A stretch of 9,852 bases of DNA from Collinsella sp. (GTDB lineage Bacteria; Actinomycetota; Coriobacteriia; Coriobacteriales; Coriobacteriaceae): the NCBI GenBank assembly GCA_019414265.1, contig DXMJ01000002.1:1-9852 (forward strand), read 5' to 3'. A program made the translations under genes and the position numbers. The notes under the pieces are model-generated. The model was given only the letters and a program-made list of their open reading frames with translations. It did not search any database and was not told the DNA's origin. Of this stretch, positions 6,513-9,852 are shown one piece after another (positions within the stretch are counted from its first letter, which is position 1; each line of letters begins with the position of its first letter).

Positions 6513-7876
6513 AAGCAAAAAGCCATATACAACGGAAGATGTGCCAGCTGTGCTTCGGCATCCCACTCGAGTTGTTTAGGGTGCAACACGTAAGCCATCC
6601 CAATCTTCTTGTTAAAGCGCGCGCGGAATCGGTCGAGGGAGATGGTTCCGTATCTGCGTGGCGACTTAACTTCGATGGGGCTGATGCGCGGCTTTCCGGC
6701 GGCATTGACATAGGGTCGGGTAACGAGGAAGTCGATTTCCATGCGCTCCTCCCCCTCCTTCTTTCCGCTTTGGGAATAAAAGAAGAGTCTGTATCCATTG
6801 GCCTTTAGAGATTGGGCAACGTAGTTTTCGGTAAGCATTCCTTCGTTCAATCCGATGTCGCCGCGAAGCACGGCCCTGTAAACGTCTTCATCGGTATCGT
6901 TGTTGTCAGAGAAGGCAAGCGTTACAAGCAGGCCGGTGTCCGCCATGTAGCACTTGAGGGCCGTTTGCTCCATGCTGAGTGAAAGGCCCACGCTCGGTTC
7001 GCTTGCGGCATAGCAGATATTGGCAATTCGCGCGTCTGCCAGCCAAAAGAAGGCTTCTTCGTAGGTGCGCATGCGTGCGTTTTTATCAAGTGAGGAAAGC
7101 TTGAATCGTTTTTCGTGCCTAGAGAGCTGACCCGGGATGCCATCGAGTACGGAGACGACTTTGAATTCGTAACCGGTTGCAAAACGAGAGATATCGTTGC
7201 GATAGAGCTGGACGATTCGGCGCTTCGAAGCGTCGACGGGCGCAAAAGCGCGCTGTTCAACATAGATGGATACCGGCTCAGGCATGCCGCCTACAAGCAT
7301 GTATTCGCGCATAAGGGAGAGCGCTCTGCGATGTAGGGCATCGGGGAGCGGCTTCATCTTGTTAAAACTCATGCGAATGAGATCGGCCAGCCCCTTTTCG
7401 TCCATGCCCCAAAGAAACTCCTCAAAGTCGAGGGGCTCAAGTTCCAGAGACTCTTCTTCGGACGGGATGACGATATCTTTAATGTTCTGCTTGATGCTGA
7501 GCAGGGATCCAGTTTCGATGTAGTCGTAACGTCCGTCTGCAACGAGATACTTGATGAGTCCGCGTGCTTGCGGGTACATCTGGACCTCGTCAAAGACGAT
7601 AAGCGTCTCATGTTCATAGAGTTTGACGTTATAGAAAACCGAGAGATAGAGGAAGAGCGAGTCGAAGTCAGTGCGATAGTCCTCAAAATATTGCTTAACT
7701 TCGGCAGGTGCTTGAAAGAAATCAATGACAAGGCAGGATTTGTATTCGGTTTCTCCAAACGTGCGGACAAGCGTGCTCTTGCCGACGCGGCGGGCTCCTT
7801 CAATAAGAAGTGCTGTTTTACCAGCGCTTTCATGCTTCCATTTTAGTAGTTTGTCATAGGCTTTTCGTTTAAGCAT
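6509..7876 (-). CDS. AAA-family ATPase with DUF4143 C-terminal region
   Basis: The 455-residue protein has an N-terminal AAA_14-type ATPase: Walker A GARRVGKST (27-35) and Walker B TLIVFDEVQ (91-99, Asp96/Glu97), with an ETGSLL sensor-like stretch (121-126). YMLVGGMPEPV (192-202) is the usual DUF4143 hallmark. Near the C-terminus, Glu350, Asp382 in IDFLV and IEVK (401-404) resemble a PD-(D/E)XK nuclease site. The molecular function of the family is unknown. ATG 7876 has GAGG just upstream; an in-frame GTG at 7924 has no ribosome-binding site and lies upstream of the likely transcript start. The gene is visibly more AT-rich than its neighbours and opposes them in strand, which suggests acquisition by transfer. 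Confidence 0.9.
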   Translation of the reverse strand: MLKRKAYDKLLKWKHESAGKTALLIEGARRVGKSTLVRTFGETEYKSCLVIDFFQAPAEVKQYFEDYRTDFDSLFLYLSVFYNVKLYEHETLIVFDEVQMYPQARGLIKYLVADGRYDYIETGSLLSIKQNIKDIVIPSEEESLELEPLDFEEFLWGMDEKGLADLIRMSFNKMKPLPDALHRRALSLMREYMLVGGMPEPVSIYVEQRAFAPVDASKRRIVQLYRNDISRFATGYEFKVVSVLDGIPGQLSRHEKRFKLSSLDKNARMRTYEEAFFWLADARIANICYAASEPSVGLSLSMEQTALKCYMADTGLLVTLAFSDNNDTDEDVYRAVLRGDIGLNEGMLTENYVAQSLKANGYRLFFYSQSGKKEGEERMEIDFLVTRPYVNAAGKPRISPIEVKSPRRYGTISLDRFRARFNKKIGMAYVLHPKQLEWDAEAQLAHLPLYMAFCL

Positions 7877-7886
7877 GGCTACCTCG

Positions 7887-7971
7887 TGCACGATATCCAG
7901 AACTTTTATAACCTGATTATGCACGATATCCAGAACTTCAGACCCTTAAAATTGCACGATATCCAGAACTT
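7887..7971. repeat. Three 19-bp direct repeats at exact 33-bp spacing, plus a partial fourth
   Basis: TGCACGATATCCAGAACTT occurs without a mismatch at 7887-7905, 7920-7938 and 7953-7971, with unrelated 14-base spacers between copies. A fourth partial copy (TGCACGAT, 7972-7979) follows directly. Each unit contains a central GATATC. The array covers the presumed promoter of the ATPase gene, which suggests an operator bound by a protein on about the same helix face three times. It is too short, and its spacers too small, for a CRISPR array. Confidence 0.85.
7904..7932 (-). promoter_or_regulatory. Putative promoter of the DUF4143 ATPase gene, embedded in the repeats
   Basis: On the minus strand TGGATA (7927-7932) matches TTGACA at 4 of 6 positions, and TATAAA (7904-7909) matches TATAAT at 5 of 6, with a 17-base spacer. 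The -35 box lies inside the middle repeat, the -10 box mostly in a spacer, and transcription would start near 7897 inside the first repeat. This leaves a leader of about 20 bases to ATG 7876. Confidence 0.5.
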
Positions 7972-7979
7972 TGCACGAT

Positions 7980-8134
7980 GTAAAAGCACATTACTGGCTC
8001 TTTCATTCGCAAGCCAGGTAAAGACGGTATGCCGATAGAAGAATTTAATGGGGGGGGGTGACCTCTAGAGATGAATGCTCGGTGCAAAAATAAGCGCCTC
8101 AAAGAATGATTTCTCCAATTCATATGTATCCCTC
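7980..8134. other. Low-GC spacer with a nine-G tract, possible gene remnant
   Basis: No gene is called between the repeat array and the enolase leader. A run of nine G (8050-8058) stands out. A short + strand open stretch (7984-8061) reads protein-like at its end (PGKDGMPIEEFNGGG) and stops right after the G run; a change in G number would move the frame to other nearby stops. It may be a fragment of a decayed gene, but its identity is not recognisable. CTCTAGAG (8063-8070) is a short perfect palindrome. Confidence 0.35.
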
Positions 8135-8179
8135 GGCTAACTTAGGGCATAATGCAAAAAGTGCGACAAGGCTAACTTA
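8135..8179 (+). promoter_or_regulatory. Putative enolase promoter region with a 10-bp direct repeat
   Basis: CATAAT at 8148-8153 matches the -10 consensus at 5 of 6 positions; no convincing -35 box is at the right distance. GGCTAACTTA occurs at 8135-8144 and again at 8170-8179, bracketing this -10 box, and could be a regulator's paired site. The leader to the enolase ATG would be about 95 bases and contains a perfect 10-bp palindrome at 8193-8202. Confidence 0.35.
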
Positions 8180-8255
8180 TGAACCTGCGCGCCGCTGCAG
8201 CGTGCAAGCCGCGTCGCCAAGCATTCAACCCGTTTCCAAGTGAGAGGGAGACAAC

Positions 8256-9545
8256 ATGAGCGATATTTTGGACGTCTACGGTCGTGAGGTGCTCGACAGC
8301 CGCGGCAACCCTACCGTCGAGGTCGAGGTCGTGCTCGAGGACGGCAGCTTCGGTCGCGCGATGGTGCCTTCGGGCGCTTCGACCGGTGCTTTCGAAGCTT
8401 GCGAGCTGCGCGACGGCGACAAGGGTCGCTACCTGGGCAAGGGCGTTTCGCAAGCCGTCGAGCACGTCAACAACGAGTGCGCCAACGCCGTCGTGGGCCT
8501 CGATGCCTTCGATCAGCGCGCCGTCGATGCCGCACTAATCGTCGCCGACGGTACGCCCAACAAAACCAAGCTCGGCGCCAACGCCATTCTGGGCGTATCG
8601 CTGGCCGTTGCCCGCGCTGCGGCAGAGTCGGCGGGCCTGTCGCTGTACCAGTACCTGGGCGGCGTCAACGCTCACCTGCTGCCCACGCCTATGATGAATA
8701 TCCTCAACGGCGGCGTGCATGCCGACAACAACGTTGACTTCCAGGAGTTCATGATCATGCCGGTGGGCGCTCCGAGCTTTGCCGAGGGCCTGCGTTGGTG
8801 CGCCGAGGTCTACCACACCCTCAAGGGCGTGCTGCACGAGGCCGGCCTGGGCGGCGGCGTGGGCGACGAGGGCGGCTTCGCGCCCAACCTCAAGACCAAT
8901 GCCGAGCCGTTCGAGTACATCACCAAGGCCGTCGAGAAGGCTGGCTTTAAGCCCGGCGTCGACTTCATGTACGCCATGGATCCGGCCTCGACCGAGTTCT
9001 ACAACGCCGAGACCGGCATGTACGAGCTCAAGGGCGAGGGCGTGGAGTACACGAGCGCCCAGATGGTTGATTACTGGGAGAAGCTCGTCGACACCTATCC
9101 CATCATCTCCATCGAGGACGGCATGGCCGAGGAGGACTGGGACGGCTGGGTCGAGCTTACCCGCCGCATTGGCAACAAGGTGCAGCTGGTGGGCGACGAC
9201 CTGTTCGTCACTAACACCGAGCGCCTCAAGAAGGGCATCGAGCTGGGTGCCGCCAACGCGATCCTGGTCAAGGTCAACCAGATCGGCACGCTCACCGAGT
9301 CGCTCGAGGCCATCGAGACTGCCAAGGAGGCCGGCTACGCTTGCATCGTGAGCCACCGTTCCGGTGAGACCGAGGACTCCACGATCGCCGACCTGGTCGT
9401 GGGCGTCAATGCCGGCCAGATTAAGTCGGGTGCCCCGTGCCGCAGCGACCGTATCGCCAAGTACAACCAGCTCATCCGCATCGAGGACGAGCTTGAGGGT
9501 AGCGCGCGCTACGCCGGCAAGTCTGCGTTCTACAACATTCGCTAG
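8256..9545 (+). CDS. eno: Enolase (phosphopyruvate hydratase)
   Basis: Enolase interconverts 2-phosphoglycerate and phosphoenolpyruvate in glycolysis and gluconeogenesis, and works as a Mg-dependent cytoplasmic enzyme. The 429-residue protein has the normal length and all expected active-site residues: the SGAST loop (39-43), His155 in GGVHADNN, Glu205 in GDEGGFAPN, Mg ligands Asp242, Glu287 and Asp314, catalytic Lys339 in LVKVNQIGT, SHRSGETED (366-374) and Lys390. The family signature LVKVNQIGTLTES is intact. GAGAGGGAG (8242-8250) precedes ATG 8256. It appears to be transcribed alone, from its own leader to the strong terminator at 9618-9649. The return to high GC contrasts with the preceding ATPase gene. 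Confidence 0.98.
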   Translation: MSDILDVYGREVLDSRGNPTVEVEVVLEDGSFGRAMVPSGASTGAFEACELRDGDKGRYLGKGVSQAVEHVNNECANAVVGLDAFDQRAVDAALIVADGTPNKTKLGANAILGVSLAVARAAAESAGLSLYQYLGGVNAHLLPTPMMNILNGGVHADNNVDFQEFMIMPVGAPSFAEGLRWCAEVYHTLKGVLHEAGLGGGVGDEGGFAPNLKTNAEPFEYITKAVEKAGFKPGVDFMYAMDPASTEFYNAETGMYELKGEGVEYTSAQMVDYWEKLVDTYPIISIEDGMAEEDWDGWVELTRRIGNKVQLVGDDLFVTNTERLKKGIELGAANAILVKVNQIGTLTESLEAIETAKEAGYACIVSHRSGETEDSTIADLVVGVNAGQIKSGAPCRSDRIAKYNQLIRIEDELEGSARYAGKSAFYNIR

Positions 9546-9617
9546 GCAGCGGCGTGTGCGGGGGCGGGGCTGACTCGGATTCGCCTCGCTTCCGCCGGGC
9601 ACTGTTGAGCACCATTG

Positions 9618-9649
9618 GGCGCTGGGCCATACGGCTCAGCGCCTTTTTT
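9618..9649 (+). terminator. Intrinsic terminator of eno
   Basis: An 11-bp stem (9618-9628 with 9633-9643, one G-U wobble) closes an ATAC loop and is followed at once by six T (9644-9649). It lies 72 bp after the enolase stop and is the only classical intrinsic terminator I found in the window. Confidence 0.93.
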
Positions 9650-9688
9650 ATGTCGAGCAAAGGCTGGCGAAAGCGGTGCGGGCGCTCG

Positions 9689-9697
9689 TGCTATAAC
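9689..9697 (+). promoter_or_regulatory. Putative extended -10 promoter for the last gene
   Basis: TGC followed by TATAAC forms an extended -10 element (TGn plus a 5 of 6 match). No clear -35 box is upstream, as is common for extended -10 promoters. It follows the eno terminator and would give a leader of about 37 bases. Confidence 0.5.
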
Positions 9698-9740
9698 TAA
9701 AAGACTTAGCGCAAACAAACCTCAACCGCACAAGGCGCAC

Positions 9741-9852
9741 ATGGATCAGATTTACGACAACAGGTATTATTCCGCCGGTTCGCGCGAGCCGTCGCCTCGC
9801 CGCGCACCTACCGTGCAGCTCGGCGGGTCCGACTACGCCGGGGTCGATCGCC
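9741..9852 (+). CDS. Start of an unidentified protein, cut by the window edge
   Basis: An ATG with a weak AAGG site (9733-9736, four bases away) opens a frame of 37 codons to the end of the window. The residues are polar and rich in Arg, Ser, Pro and Tyr (MDQIYDNRYYSAGSREPSPR at the start), with no signal peptide or membrane segment so far, which resembles a disordered cytoplasmic N-terminus. In other actinobacteria eno is often followed by the division gene ftsB/divIC, whose N-terminus can be disordered, but nothing visible here confirms that. The promoter after a terminator supports a real gene start. Confidence 0.55.
   Translation, partial: MDQIYDNRYYSAGSREPSPRRAPTVQLGGSDYAGVDR

Noticed and set aside
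7887..7980. CRISPR array
   Set aside because: Only three 19-bp repeats with 14-base spacers, no cas genes, and the array overlaps a promoter.
7938..8123. A 61-codon minus strand open frame upstream of the ATPase gene
   Set aside because: It crosses the nine-G tract and ends in the repeat array, has no clear ribosome-binding site and no recognisable motif.
8535..9602. A 355-codon minus strand open frame opposite enolase
   Set aside because: It is entirely explained as the antisense shadow of eno; repetitive Leu/Val/Ala/Gly composition and no ribosome-binding site.

Overview
The window looks like chromosomal DNA of a high-GC Gram-positive, most likely a Coriobacteriia member close to Collinsella. 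This is an inference from the GC-rich codon use, strong AAAGGA/GGAGG ribosome-binding sites and general gene style; no marker gene settles the taxon. Most of it is housekeeping sequence. The unexplained material lies between the genes: three long inverted repeats around the histidine genes, and a promoter carrying three spaced 19-bp repeats in front of a DUF4143-type ATPase.

Layout. Bases 103-3184 (+) hold the distal half of a histidine operon: hisH, hisA, hisF, hisI, hisE. hisH and hisA overlap by 4 bp, and hisA and hisF are 3 bp apart. A ~125-bp imperfect palindrome separates hisF from hisI. A histidinol-phosphatase of the PHP family (3295-4206, minus) converges on the operon; a 26-bp-arm hairpin lies between the two stop codons, and another hairpin with perfect 23-bp arms lies upstream of the phosphatase. 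Bases 4515-6469 (+) form a compact operon: a free-standing LarC C-terminal domain, a YfcE-type phosphodiesterase and the nucleoside triphosphate pyrophosphohydrolase MazG. A clearly more AT-rich gene on the minus strand (6509-7876) encodes an AAA ATPase with a DUF4143 C-terminal region and a PD-(D/E)XK-like signature. Enolase (8256-9545, +) follows, with a textbook intrinsic terminator and then the start of a further + strand gene cut by the window edge.

How they work together. HisE and HisI hydrolyse and open phosphoribosyl-ATP/AMP, HisA isomerises ProFAR to PRFAR, and HisH-HisF turn PRFAR into imidazole-glycerol phosphate plus AICAR. The PHP phosphatase supplies the histidinol-phosphate dephosphorylation step. 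HisG, HisB, HisC and HisD are not in the window; some may lie upstream of base 1. YfcE and MazG are both small phosphate-ester or nucleotide clean-up enzymes. No tRNA, rRNA, CRISPR array, transposase or phage gene was seen.
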